This document shows positions 9,072 through 18,288 of a stretch of DNA of 64,000 nt, in pieces (positions within the stretch are counted from its first letter, which is position 1; each line of letters begins with the position of its first letter). The notes beneath the pieces were generated by a model that saw nothing but the letters and a program-made list of their open reading frames with translations, was not told the origin of the DNA and did no database searches. A program made the position numbers and the translations under genes. Source of the stretch: JAJYKN01 sp035516155 (lineage in GTDB: Bacteria; Nitrospirota; UBA9217). The stretch spans positions 100,050 through 164,049 of the forward strand of contig DATJAP010000035.1 in assembly GCA_035516155.1 (NCBI GenBank), written 5' to 3'.

Positions 9072-10370
9072 CTAGCCTCGATTAAATTCCTTTACGTCGA
9101 TTTTGATCCTGTTCAATTCGGCCTGGTCATATCCTGAATAGAGATAGGAAAAAACAGTATTGTTCGTAAGAAGAGGATCGAGGTCTCGGGGAATAATGTC
9201 ATTCTTTACGAGATCGTCCCAGCACCCTGTGCCCCTGATCGGCGAGAATTCGGCAAGCTGAATGCGGACGTCCAGCTTTTTTAAGAACGCGATCCCCGCC
9301 TCTACTTCCCTAATCCCCTGGCCAGGCAAACCGTACAGGAGGTAGGCGCCCATATGCGCCTTGGTAAACCCCGCCCTTTGCAGGGATCTGACCGACCTCT
9401 CGAAATCATCGTTCGTTACTTTGCCGCCGGTGGCTTGCTGTCTGCCGCTCTCAATGGTCTCAAGACCCAGTCGGATCGTCGTAAATCCCGCTCTTTTCAT
9501 CAATCGTGCCAGCTCATCATCAATAAAGCGTGCATGCAGGCCGTTCGGCGCATGGAGTCGCACATCGAATCTCCTGTTTATTAGCGATGCCAGCAATGGC
9601 TTGATGTGGTGATCTGCGTCATAGAGAAGCGCGTCATCGTAGAAAACAAAGTCCCTGATGCCACGCGCTCGAAGTTCCTGAATTGCCCCAGCAACATCAT
9701 CGAGCGGCCTTTGCTCGTATCGCGGGGCCAGCAGTCTCGAAGCGCAGTAGGAACAGTAAAAGGGGCAACCTGTTGAGGTGAGCAGCGGTGCGAAAGAATG
9801 TTGCGCGTGGAGGTTCAAGTTGTAGTGCGGAGCCTGTTTGCGCACGGCGCTGAGCGTTATCCCGAAGGCCTGCACTAGAGACAAGAGTCGGTCGTTGAGA
9901 GGACCTACATAGAGGGAGTCCGCTCCCGAATGTCGGGATGCATGGTCAGTATAGAGCGTGGGGTAAATACCTCCGAGGATGATCGGAACATCTCCCGCAG
10001 CCTGCCTGACGAGCCTGATCGTCTCCTGCACGCCGGTATACCAGTAGCTCATGATTGAGGTCATGAGTACGATATCAAAAGGCATTACCAGTTTGAGCCT
10101 GGTTGCGAACTCCTCAGCGCTCACGCCGTATTGCTTAAAATAACGTGGTACGTTATTCAGGATCCCGGGTTTTTGAATGATCTCGTATCGGTACTTGCCG
10201 ACGCCGTATTGATCGGGATGGAAGGAATCAACGCAGTCGATAAAGAGCACCTCCGCATCAAAAGCACTTATATACTCAGCAGCCTTGAGCAGGCCGAGCG
10301 GCCGCGCCCACAGGTTGAACGCGGCGAAATCGTGAATCCAGGGATTTATGAATAGGATGCGGGGCTTCAT
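9072..10370 (-). CDS. B12-binding domain radical SAM protein
   Basis: 432 residues from the ATG at 10370; the open frame continues far upstream to 11162 but that part is non-homologous and crosses another gene. The N-terminal 150 residues resemble a cobalamin-binding Rossmann domain (ILFINPWIHDF start, VLMTSIMSYW, IILGGIYPTLY). The radical SAM cluster motif is C-x3-C-x2-C in CPFYCSYC (about residue 190), and an IRLGLETIESG segment lies in the barrel. Such enzymes usually methylate or rearrange unreactive carbons; substrate unknown. Unusually the corrinoid domain lacks a clear DxHxxG motif, as in many members of COG1032. Confidence 0.8.
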   Translation of the reverse strand: MKPRILFINPWIHDFAAFNLWARPLGLLKAAEYISAFDAEVLFIDCVDSFHPDQYGVGKYRYEIIQKPGILNNVPRYFKQYGVSAEEFATRLKLVMPFDIVLMTSIMSYWYTGVQETIRLVRQAAGDVPIILGGIYPTLYTDHASRHSGADSLYVGPLNDRLLSLVQAFGITLSAVRKQAPHYNLNLHAQHSFAPLLTSTGCPFYCSYCASRLLAPRYEQRPLDDVAGAIQELRARGIRDFVFYDDALLYDADHHIKPLLASLINRRFDVRLHAPNGLHARFIDDELARLMKRAGFTTIRLGLETIESGRQQATGGKVTNDDFERSVRSLQRAGFTKAHMGAYLLYGLPGQGIREVEAGIAFLKKLDVRIQLAEFSPIRGTGCWDDLVKNDIIPRDLDPLLTNNTVFSYLYSGYDQAELNRIKIDVKEFNRG

Positions 10371-10454
10371 GTTGATCGGGATATTTGATGAAACAATACT
10401 CGAATCTTCAGAATTTTGCAATTGGGTTTTACGCAGGTCCCTGCCGCATAAGGG

Positions 10455-10460
10455 TATAAT
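10455..10460 (+). promoter_or_regulatory. -10 box upstream of SnoaL-like gene
   Basis: A perfect TATAAT lies 37 nt before the ATG at 10497. I see no good -35 at standard spacing, so the promoter may depend on an activator or be weak. Confidence 0.35.
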
Positions 10461-10496
10461 CAAAGCAGGAAAGAATGCGGAAGGAAAGGAGCAATC

Positions 10497-10949
10497 ATGA
10501 AAACAGGATTCCGGTTTCACATTGTTGCTTTGGCACTCGCTCTCCTCTTCCATCCAGGACCGGCAGGAGCATCCCCAAGGATGGAGAACAAGGAGATTGT
10601 CCTTGCATTCTATGAAGATGCGATCAACAGGAAGGATTTCGGGAAAGCCTCGAAGTACCTCGGGTCTCGGTATATTCAGCACAATCAAGATGCAGCCGAC
10701 GGCGCAGAAGGGCTGAGGAACTTCATCTCCTTTTTGAAAGATAAATACCCAAAATCGCACAGCGAGATCAAACGGGTTTTTATAGATGGCAATTTCGTGA
10801 TCCTGCACGTACACGCCGTAAGGGTACCTGGAACACCGGGCTTCGCAATCGTCGACATCTTCAGACTCAAGAACGGTAAGATCGTTGAGCATTGGGACGT
10901 GCACGAAGCAATAATCGATAAACCGGCCAATCAGAACGGGATGTTTTAA
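10497..10949 (+). CDS. Exported SnoaL-like protein
   Basis: 150 residues. A strong ribosome site (GGAAAGGAG) precedes the ATG. Residues 1-25 form a Sec signal peptide (basic start, ALALALLFH core, AGA-S cleavage). The mature part is a single SnoaL/NTF2-like domain: FYEDAINRKDF, YLGSRYIQHNQDAADGAEGL and a closing VDIFRLKNGKIVEHWDV are diagnostic of the SnoaL polyketide-cyclase-like family. Exported members are common, and their ligand is usually unknown. Divergent from the radical SAM gene. Confidence 0.85.
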   Translation: MKTGFRFHIVALALALLFHPGPAGASPRMENKEIVLAFYEDAINRKDFGKASKYLGSRYIQHNQDAADGAEGLRNFISFLKDKYPKSHSEIKRVFIDGNFVILHVHAVRVPGTPGFAIVDIFRLKNGKIVEHWDVHEAIIDKPANQNGMF

Positions 10950-11305
10950 GCTTCCTTTATTCAACGTCTCTTTAGAAGTGCACAGAGTATTGAGCGGGTC
11001 GAACGGCCACGTGGGGAGTTGCGGTTCCCGCTGTTTCCCCAATCTTTGCCCCCGCTGACGGCCTTGAGGTTCGCCGCGATAATCACGGAGATATCGCAGG
11101 CATCTGCGTCGCAAGCAAGGCGTTGTAGCTGTGGAGCAGAGGGATACGCTGGACGAGACCATTTTTGCAAAAATTGCGTGATTTTCGATATTTACCCTTG
11201 GTCAAATTGAGTTGATAGTTCAAAATAGCCTATTCATTTCGAATGGATTTCTCCTATTTTTCAACACGCATGATTTAAAGCATTAATTTTACAACTAGTT
11301 ATTTT
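10950..11305. other. Intergenic, no gene seen
   Basis: GC-rich start then AT-rich towards 11300. Short frames on both strands (for example a 63-codon plus-strand frame with a chance Cys-x-Cys pattern) have no ribosome site. I see no RNA fold. Confidence 0.35.
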
Positions 11306-11320
11306 TGGCATTTCTCTTGC
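11306..11320 (+). promoter_or_regulatory. Candidate sigma-54 promoter
   Basis: TTGGCAT-TTCTC-TTGC keeps the invariant GG (-24) and GC (-12) with the correct 5-nt core spacing of the sigma-54 consensus. The downstream gene starts at 11420, leaving a leader of roughly 90 nt. Confidence 0.4.
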
Positions 11321-11419
11321 GATATAATAAGTATATTATGACAAAAATATCCTCCATCGTAAGCATGCAATCATTCTTAACAGTAGTCATGCTGGTTTTA
11401 ACGGCAAGGGGGAGGGGCT

Positions 11420-11746
11420 ATGACAACATTCTTGCGTATGCTTGTTATAACAGCATTTGGAATTGCATTACTGATAGTTGGCTTTGCCGCCGGGTTCCCC
11501 GTCGGGCAGAGCAGCGGATTTGCTACCGGAAGCGAATGGGCGATTATACAGGCGGACATCCTGGCGAGGGAAGCCGGCGTATTCATGCCCGTCTCATTCA
11601 ATGACGGTCAGTTTCGCGTCATCCTCAAACAACCGGGACATATCTACCGGAAAGCATGGCGGCTTGCTGATAAATATGAAGAGCTGATGCAAAATGAGGA
11701 AAACAGCGAGAAAGAACCGATTGAAGTCGCCAAACTTACGAAGTAA
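11420..11746 (+). CDS. Small single-span membrane protein
   Basis: 108 residues after a strong purine-rich ribosome site (AAGGGGGAGGGGCT). Residues 5-27 form one hydrophobic helix with glycine zipper-like spacing (FGIALLIVGFAAGFPVG); the remaining soluble part contains a predicted helix IYRKAWRLADKYEEL and a charged tail. I recognise no family. A sigma-54-like promoter upstream suggests regulated expression. Confidence 0.65.
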   Translation: MTTFLRMLVITAFGIALLIVGFAAGFPVGQSSGFATGSEWAIIQADILAREAGVFMPVSFNDGQFRVILKQPGHIYRKAWRLADKYEELMQNEENSEKEPIEVAKLTK

Positions 11747-11965
11747 GAAGATCGGCTATGGAATTCCTGTTGAGGACGTTTCTGGACAGAGCGCCATGAG
11801 AGCAGATCAATGCTAGCTCCGTGTTCCGCGCTGCTCGTGAAGTTCCTTCCCTGTCTCTCTACCTTATCACCCATCATTTTTATCCTTTTTAATCAATAAG
11901 TTATAAACTATCCGGTGATTTTGTTCGCATTCAAAACTTTTTTTTAATGTTTTTACTATTTTTAC

Positions 11966-11994
11966 TTGACATTCGCCCTTAAAATCAGTAAAAT
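11966..11994 (+). promoter_or_regulatory. Sigma-70 promoter
   Basis: TTGACA (11966-11971), 17-nt spacer, TAAAAT (11989-11994): a consensus -35 and a five-of-six -10. It is 65 nt upstream of the small gene at 12060. Confidence 0.65.
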
Positions 11995-12059
11995 TATGCT
12001 AAAACAATAATTAATAGTTTTCCGGCTGATGCCAGCCTGAAGAACGGGAGGGAGGCGCG

Positions 12060-12290
12060 ATGAATAGTCTGGCGGAAATAATTGAAAAAAATGACAGGGT
12101 CAATAACAAGGTCAAAATTCAGTTGGGAACCTTGCTTCTCGCTCACATGCTGATCATGCCCCAAGATCTCGAATTTGCTCTCGAGCATCAAAAGTTTAGC
12201 AACCAACTCCTCGGGGAGATTCTGGTCCGCATCGGTGCGTTGGAACCGGACGATCTTGACAGGATCCTGCGGCTGCAGTGCAGTATCTGA
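12060..12290 (+). CDS. Stand-alone GspE/MshE N-terminal-like domain protein
   Basis: 76 residues after GGGAGGGAGG. The pattern LGTLLLAHMLIMPQDLEFAL...LLGEILVRIGALEPDDLDRIL is the repeated helix-hairpin of the type II secretion ATPase N-terminal domain (MshEN, a cyclic-di-GMP-binding module in some pilus ATPases), here with no ATPase attached. It could act as a small c-di-GMP sensor or adaptor, but the exact RLGxxL-type ligand motif is not clearly present, so binding is uncertain. Confidence 0.7.
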   Translation: MNSLAEIIEKNDRVNNKVKIQLGTLLLAHMLIMPQDLEFALEHQKFSNQLLGEILVRIGALEPDDLDRILRLQCSI

Positions 12291-12575
12291 GCATCCTGCA
12301 GAAAAAAACCGGGAGGTCCGTCAGATTTGGTCAGTCTTGACCGACCTTGATTAAGCGACGTTTTGTAACGCGCTGAACGCGTTGTCGCTGCTGATGTGGT
12401 CAAATGTCATGGAGATCCCCGGGAGGCGCCTAATCTCTTCCCTGTGAACCACTCCCAAATACTGCGCTTCGTCCAACAATAGCGAGGTTTGCTAACATCC
12501 ACGAAAACACAAAACAGAATCCGTTCCGCCCCCTCTCCTTTTTATCGCTTTCCCTTCATCCTCCAAAAAAGCCTC
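12291..12575. other. Intergenic, no gene seen
   Basis: Lies between convergent genes. Contains short inverted repeats (GGTCA-GTCT-TGACC near 12329) but no hairpin plus T-run good enough to call a terminator. Confidence 0.3.
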
Positions 12576-15104
12576 TTATGCCCCTTGCGGTTTAGTTTTT
12601 CGCGTGGGAACCGCATTCCATGGATCTTCAGGCCAGGGATGCTTCGGGTAGCGTCCTTTCAGGACTTTTTTTATTTCTTGGTAGGAGATATTCCAGAAAC
12701 CCTTGAGATCCTGCGTGATCTGTACAGGCCTGCGCGCGGGGGATAATAAATGCAGGAGGACTTTTACCCTGCCGCCCGCTACGGCGGGGGTGTCGGCAAG
12801 TCCGAACATCTCCTGAATCTTTACGGCAAGAACGGGCTGCTGCCCCGACGAGTAGTCCAGCGCTATCCTGCTGCCGCTCGGAACGCTAATCGTCAAGGGC
12901 GCACGCTCGTCCAAGAGACGTGCCTGTTCCCACGAAAGCCGGGACCTAAGCGCAGGCAGAATGTCCAAAACCGCTATGTCATGAGCGCTGCGCGTTTTCC
13001 CAAGCCAGGGCAGCAACCATTCCTCAAGCCCGGAAAAAAGCTTTCCCTCGGTCAGGTCGGGCCATTCCTCTTCAGGATATGCACTGCGTATCAGTCTTAC
13101 GCGGGCCAGAAATTGCCTGGCTTCCCCGCTGAAAGGAAGCAGTTCGCAATTCTCCCGGATCGCATCGCACACAATGGGTGCGGCTTCCTCGTCGGTCGGG
13201 GTGAACGGTTTTCTTGACAGGATCAGGGTTTCCAGCCGCTCTTCTCGTGCGGCTGCTATCCTGTTCTCCTTCCTGTCCCATTCCACTCTTCTGGCAGTTT
13301 CAATGCGCCCCGCGCATTCGGTTCTGATGAGCTCTTCCGTAACCGGTGCAGCGATATGAACAAAACCTTCTGTTTTTTCTCCGGCGTCGACAGCCACGGC
13401 GATGATATAGGGGCTGCTGCCCAACTGGCTCTCCCGTGAGAGGCGCACACCCCGCCCCCGGCTGTGGACAAAACGGCCGCCCCCTTCCTCGCGCCGTTTG
13501 CAGATACGGTCCGGGAAGGCGCAGAGCAGAAGCCGCGATACCATGTCCTGATCCAGCCGGTCTGGAACAGCCCCATCCGACAGGTTTTCCCTCATACGCA
13601 GGAGCTGTTTTGATGTCCTTTCTATGGATCGAAGCGCTGTGGGATCAACACCTTCCCGCGGTTCCTCTCCCGCTCTCCATTTCCATAATGCTTCGACCCT
13701 TTCCGAAACATCCTGTTCGTCGTATTTGCCGTACGATGTCCGCTGCCGGAATAAGTCCCGCTCCGTAAGAATGGCGGCTAGGTCCGCTCCGAGACGAACG
13801 CAACCCAGTTCCTGAGCCCTCGTCATGAGACGGGAAAGCCTGGGATGAAGGGGAAGCCGCACCATCGCACGGCCGACGGGCGTTATCGAACCCGAAGAAT
13901 CGACTGCTCCAAGGTCTTCCAGAAGCTGCAACCCGCTATCCCAGGAAGCCGCCGGCGGCACATCGATCCAGGACAGCATCCGCGTGTCTTTCACGCCCCA
14001 AGCTGCGAGTTCCAGCGCAAGCGGAGCGAGATCGGACACCAGTATTTCCGGTTTAGCAAACGCCGACATGCTGCGCAACTCCTGAGGAGCATACAGACGA
14101 TAGCACACCCCCGGTCCAAGCCTTCCCGCCCTTCCTTTTCGCTGTTCCGCCGATGCCTGCGAAAGGGCCACGGTGACGAGGCGGTTCATTCCGGTGGCGG
14201 GATCATACCGGAGCATGCGCGTGAGTCCGCTGTCGACCACGGCCCGTACGCCCTGAATGGTCAGACTTGTTTCGGCGATATTCGTGGCAAGGACAATTTT
14301 TCGGTGATCCCGGGAAGGCATGATTGCTCGCTCCTGCTCCTCGAACGCAAGATCTCCGTATAGCGCGTGGACTGAAACACGGTTCTCAAGAATATCGGGA
14401 GCCTCGTCGAGCTCCTTCATGCACGCCCGTATCTCGGCCGATCCCGGAAGAAACACGAGGATGTCTCCCTCAGTCTCTTTCAATGCGGTCCTGATCGCCC
14501 ACGCAATCCGCTCCGGCAGGGGTCCAGCCTTTTCTGTGAGATAGCGCTCGGCAACGGGGTACGCCTTTCCAGAGGAAGTGATGACGGGGGCGGCACCGAG
14601 CATCGCCGCGAGGGGGCCGTAGTCCAGCGTGGCCGACATGACGAGGATTTTCAGGTCAGGCCGCAATTCCCTGCGGATATCGAGACAGAGCGCCAGCGCC
14701 AGGTCGGCATGAATACTGCGTTCGTGGAATTCATCGAAGATGACCATTGCCGTATTGTTGAGCCCGGGGTCGGACTGGATCCGGCGCGTCAGAATGCCTT
14801 CGGTTACGACCTCGACCCGGGTCTTTTCGGATATTTTCGCGTCAAAGCGGATTGCATAGCCGATCGTTTCCCCTGTCTGTTCATTGAGCGTTACCGCCAT
14901 CCATCGTGCCGCAGACACCGCTGCGATCCTGCGCGGCTCGAGCATGACGATGCGGCCCCGATTGCGAGGGATCACCTCGAGCAGTGCGAGTGGTACGCGG
15001 GTGGTCTTCCCCGCTCCGGGCGGCGCATGCAGAATGACCGAGGGTCTGTGCAGGACCGCCTCTTTCAGTTCGGGGAGAATGTTGTCTATGGGGTAGGAGG
15101 TCAT
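12576..15104 (-). CDS. hrpB: ATP-dependent helicase HrpB
   Basis: 842 residues, the usual length for HrpB (DEAH-box RNA-helicase-like). Motif I is GAGKTTR at residue ~31, motif II DEFHER at ~124, motif III SATLD at ~157, and motif VI AEQRKGRAGR at ~318. The helicase-associated domain follows and the HrpB C-terminal domain ends in a HPWPEDPWNA-like stretch characteristic of the family. Physiological role in bacteria is not settled. The ATG at 15104 opens exactly with the conserved YPIDNILPEL start. Confidence 0.93.
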   Translation of the reverse strand: MTSYPIDNILPELKEAVLHRPSVILHAPPGAGKTTRVPLALLEVIPRNRGRIVMLEPRRIAAVSAARWMAVTLNEQTGETIGYAIRFDAKISEKTRVEVVTEGILTRRIQSDPGLNNTAMVIFDEFHERSIHADLALALCLDIRRELRPDLKILVMSATLDYGPLAAMLGAAPVITSSGKAYPVAERYLTEKAGPLPERIAWAIRTALKETEGDILVFLPGSAEIRACMKELDEAPDILENRVSVHALYGDLAFEEQERAIMPSRDHRKIVLATNIAETSLTIQGVRAVVDSGLTRMLRYDPATGMNRLVTVALSQASAEQRKGRAGRLGPGVCYRLYAPQELRSMSAFAKPEILVSDLAPLALELAAWGVKDTRMLSWIDVPPAASWDSGLQLLEDLGAVDSSGSITPVGRAMVRLPLHPRLSRLMTRAQELGCVRLGADLAAILTERDLFRQRTSYGKYDEQDVSERVEALWKWRAGEEPREGVDPTALRSIERTSKQLLRMRENLSDGAVPDRLDQDMVSRLLLCAFPDRICKRREEGGGRFVHSRGRGVRLSRESQLGSSPYIIAVAVDAGEKTEGFVHIAAPVTEELIRTECAGRIETARRVEWDRKENRIAAAREERLETLILSRKPFTPTDEEAAPIVCDAIRENCELLPFSGEARQFLARVRLIRSAYPEEEWPDLTEGKLFSGLEEWLLPWLGKTRSAHDIAVLDILPALRSRLSWEQARLLDERAPLTISVPSGSRIALDYSSGQQPVLAVKIQEMFGLADTPAVAGGRVKVLLHLLSPARRPVQITQDLKGFWNISYQEIKKVLKGRYPKHPWPEDPWNAVPTRKTKPQGA

Positions 15105-15288
15105 AGCGGTACGGCGATCATGTTGTATACCTCAACCTTAAAAAACAGCGGTTGGCCGCGGATTTTTGCAGAGAGATACAGATCATTCTGTTTTCGCACT
15201 ACGCACGATCGAGGGGAAGCTTTTTTTATTTTAGCATGCGGTTCAATTTTCTCTTTTTTCGCAAATATCCGGACAGGAAACAAGAGCC

Positions 15289-16791
15289 CTAGCTTCTCTG
15301 AGAACGCAGCTTTTCGTGGTGTCTGAATACCTTACGGAAATGGAACCCGTAGATCGAGAGGGTTATTGCAAGCGGCAACAGCCGAGGCCGCCTGAAGAGT
15401 GACCAGAAGAACAGCTTCCAGTAATGGAAACGCTCCCTTCCCACGATGCCGAGCCGAATCATGGACTTCATAAGGGCCATGACATGGGTAACCGGGAGAC
15501 GGAGCTTCCGCTGCCTCGCGGGACGGTACTCCTGGAGAAACTTTTTCACGCGTGCATAATAGTGCTTCGGCGAATAGATGGTCCGCAAAATCGTGCGGTA
15601 GCCGTTCAGCAGGGTTTCGGTGCTCATCTTGGGCACGAAGTTGATTGAAAAATCCGTATTATCGCCCGTCGCTGACTTCGTGAGTCTCCCCTCCTCTTTC
15701 ATCCGGTGGTACAACTTGGTGCCATGGGGAGCGTTTAGAAGCCCCACCATGGCCGTGACGATTCCACTCTCCTGGATGAACCCGATAAGACGGTTGAAGA
15801 TCGTCGCGGGGTCCTTATCGAAGCCGACGATGAAGCCTGCCTGCACTTCGAGCCCCGCCTGCTGGATCTTCCGGACGCAGGCTATAAGATCGCGGTTCCG
15901 GTTCTGGAGCTTGCTGCACTCGGCGAGGCTTTCTTCGTTCGGTGATTCAATGCCCACGAACACCTGGTCAAACCCGGCCCTCGCCATGAGTCTCATCAGT
16001 TCCGCATCATCCGACAGATTGATCGATACCTCGGTGTAAAGCGTAAAAGGATGCTTTCGTTTATCCATCCATTCGATAATGGCGGGGAGGACCTCCTTTT
16101 TCAGTTTGCCCTTGTTCCCAATAAAATTGTCGTCAACGATAAACACTCCAGCCCGCCATCCCTGGGAGTAAAGCGCCTCCAACTCCGCCAGGACTTGAAC
16201 CGCGTTTTTGGTTCTCGGTTTGCGGCCATAGAGTACCGTGATGTTGCAGAAGTCACATTCAAAGGGACAACCCCGGGAATATTGGATGTTCATGGAGGCA
16301 TATTTTCGCTTGTCCAGAAGATCGAAGCGGGGTATAGGAGTGGTCGTGATGTCCGCCCACTGGGGAGATGCGTAGATCCGCTGGGGCTTTCCCTGTTTCA
16401 GATCTTCGAGGAACAGCGGCAGAGTTATCTCGGCCTCGTTCAGGACGAGATGATCGACCTCCGGGAACTCCTCGGGCATCGACGTAAAGAGGGGGCCGCC
16501 AGCAATGATTTTCACCCCCCGCGACTTGCACCGCCTGATGATGGACTCGGTCGACTCTCGCTGAATGGACATGGCGCTCAAAAATACGTAGTCAGCCCAG
16601 TATAAATCAGCGTCGGTGAGAGCCTTGACGTTTTTATCGATGAGCCGGAGATCCCATTCTGCCGGCAGCATGGCCGCAACAGTCAAAAGTCCAAGCGGGG
16701 GAAGGCTTGCTTTCTTAGAAATGAACTTCAGCGCATACTTAAAACTCCAGAAGGTCTCGGGATACTTGGGATAAACGAGCAGAATTTTCAT
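15289..16791 (-). CDS. B12-binding radical SAM protein (DUF4070-type)
   Basis: 500 residues. Residues 1-150 form a cobalamin-binding-like domain (ILLVYPKYP start, YVFLSAMSIQR, KIIAGGPLFT). The radical SAM motif is CPFECDFC near residue 175, followed by the NITVLYGRKPR stretch shared with the HpnP-like/DUF4070 branch of COG1032. The C-terminal 130 residues, ending in basic and aromatic helices, match the DUF4070 position. HpnP, a hopanoid C-2 methylase, is a relative, but assignment to lipid methylation is not justified by sequence alone. Monocistronic on the minus strand. Confidence 0.82.
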   Translation of the reverse strand: MKILLVYPKYPETFWSFKYALKFISKKASLPPLGLLTVAAMLPAEWDLRLIDKNVKALTDADLYWADYVFLSAMSIQRESTESIIRRCKSRGVKIIAGGPLFTSMPEEFPEVDHLVLNEAEITLPLFLEDLKQGKPQRIYASPQWADITTTPIPRFDLLDKRKYASMNIQYSRGCPFECDFCNITVLYGRKPRTKNAVQVLAELEALYSQGWRAGVFIVDDNFIGNKGKLKKEVLPAIIEWMDKRKHPFTLYTEVSINLSDDAELMRLMARAGFDQVFVGIESPNEESLAECSKLQNRNRDLIACVRKIQQAGLEVQAGFIVGFDKDPATIFNRLIGFIQESGIVTAMVGLLNAPHGTKLYHRMKEEGRLTKSATGDNTDFSINFVPKMSTETLLNGYRTILRTIYSPKHYYARVKKFLQEYRPARQRKLRLPVTHVMALMKSMIRLGIVGRERFHYWKLFFWSLFRRPRLLPLAITLSIYGFHFRKVFRHHEKLRSQRS

Positions 16792-16857
16792 AAATGCTCC
16801 TTTGCCGGTATAAGCTGTCAGGCCCCCCGGCAGGTGAGGAACTTCGCCCGAAAAGGG

Positions 16858-18288
16858 CTACCCCAGATATTTCTTTAAGTTGATTTTCATATCGTGGGGA
16901 TTGATGGTGCCGACTATCGAACGCTTGTATTTGCCGCCCGCTGTTTCCAGAAGGCTCGTCTCTGTTCCTGTGTCCTTTTCCGATCCATCGAATTTGGTAA
17001 GCAGCAGAACGCGCGGCCTCATGAGATCGCGCGTCTGGTGTCGAACCAACCCAAACTCCCCCGTGTCCAGCTTGAGGATGGTGCCGATCGGGAAGAGACC
17101 TGTCATATTGACAAATGCCTTGACCAGGATGGGATGGAAGGCGGAGCCACGCTTCGCCAAAAGAACCCTGATCGCCTGGTCGACCGGCATCTGGGCGCTG
17201 TAGTACACGCGGGCGGCCGTTAGCGCTTCATAGGCATCGACAAGCGATACGATCTGTGAAAAGGGATGCCGTTGAACGTTGTCTCCCACCTTCGGATAGC
17301 CCTGGCTGCCGTGCTGGTGATGTTCGAAAGCGGCCACCATTGCCAGCTTGGACACTCCCGGGACATCGGCGAGAAGCAGCGCACCCTCGACAGGATGGCG
17401 TTTAACCTGCTCCCACTCTTCGAAGGTGAGTTTGCCTGGTTTGTTGATAATCTCATGGGGAACGTCCACTTTTCCGATATCATGCATAAGCGCGGCGACG
17501 CCGAGCGCGGCAATCTGCTGTTTGTCAAAGGAGAGAAAGGAGCCGAGGGCAACTGCGAGAATCGAGGTATTGACCGAATGGACGAAGGTGTATTCGTCGT
17601 ACATTTTTATGCAGGACAGACCCATGAGGGCGTCCCGGTTTTCCAGAACATAATCAACCATGCTCTGGACCATCGTGTTCATCTTGCGCAGGCTGGACAC
17701 CCTTCCCTGCTGCACCGCCTGCACCATTTCCTTGACGGCGTCCATGGCATCCTTGTACATTTCAGAGGCTTTTTTCTTCCCTTCCTTAATCGCATTTCCT
17801 GTATCCTTGTCAACGAGAAGAATCCGGTGAAGCTCGACATGCGTGATTCCCTGCTTCGCAATCACCTCATTACCGCCTTCCTGGCCGGAGAGAACATCGG
17901 GTTCCTTGTTCATGAGCGCAGCAAGCTGGATGAGCTCCGGGGACGTGAGCCCCGGCTTGAAAGCCAACCCGCCGACATCCCTGCTGGAGAATTGCTCCAT
18001 CAGCAGCGACAGCCCCTGGTCGATCGGGATGGAAAACGTCTCAAAAAAGAGTTCTCCTCCCACAAAATAGAAGGCGACTTCCTTCCGGTTCTCCAGCAAC
18101 TGCTCGATCTTGCCGCGGAACTTGTCCGCGGAAGTCAGCAGGGAGGGATGGGCCTCGGGATAGAGTGCTGCGTTCTTAATGACCGCCGAGAGGAGTTGAA
18201 ACGCCGATCTGGCCGAGCCGATCAGCTGCTGCTTGGCATAGAACGACTGCTTCGCATCTCCGCGGCTCTCGTCATGGCCGTCCGCCAT
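16858..18288 (-). CDS. HD-GYP domain c-di-GMP phosphodiesterase-like protein
   Basis: 476 residues. The C-terminal half is an HD-GYP domain: HSVNTSIL, MHDIGKVDVP (HD pair), KRHPVEG, and HHQHGSQGYP, a variant of the HHExxDGxGYP signature in which the residue after the second His differs. The N-terminal ~150 residues (start of homology LLSAVIKNAALYPEAHPSL) resemble the N terminus of the neighbouring HEAT protein. A ~25-residue PilZ-like end (GEFGLVRHQ) follows. It would degrade cyclic-di-GMP in the cytoplasm, with the N-terminal domain as sensor. The start overlaps the end of the upstream gene by 17 bp. Confidence 0.85.
   Translation of the reverse strand: MADGHDESRGDAKQSFYAKQQLIGSARSAFQLLSAVIKNAALYPEAHPSLLTSADKFRGKIEQLLENRKEVAFYFVGGELFFETFSIPIDQGLSLLMEQFSSRDVGGLAFKPGLTSPELIQLAALMNKEPDVLSGQEGGNEVIAKQGITHVELHRILLVDKDTGNAIKEGKKKASEMYKDAMDAVKEMVQAVQQGRVSSLRKMNTMVQSMVDYVLENRDALMGLSCIKMYDEYTFVHSVNTSILAVALGSFLSFDKQQIAALGVAALMHDIGKVDVPHEIINKPGKLTFEEWEQVKRHPVEGALLLADVPGVSKLAMVAAFEHHQHGSQGYPKVGDNVQRHPFSQIVSLVDAYEALTAARVYYSAQMPVDQAIRVLLAKRGSAFHPILVKAFVNMTGLFPIGTILKLDTGEFGLVRHQTRDLMRPRVLLLTKFDGSEKDTGTETSLLETAGGKYKRSIVGTINPHDMKINLKKYLG

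Noticed and set aside
10371..11162. N-terminal extension of the radical SAM frame
   Set aside because: It crosses the exported SnoaL-like gene on the other strand and reads as low-quality Arg/Cys-rich sequence; the family starts at 10370.
15101..15283. 60-codon frame ending at the hrpB start
   Set aside because: It starts only at TTG, has no ribosome site, and no family fits.
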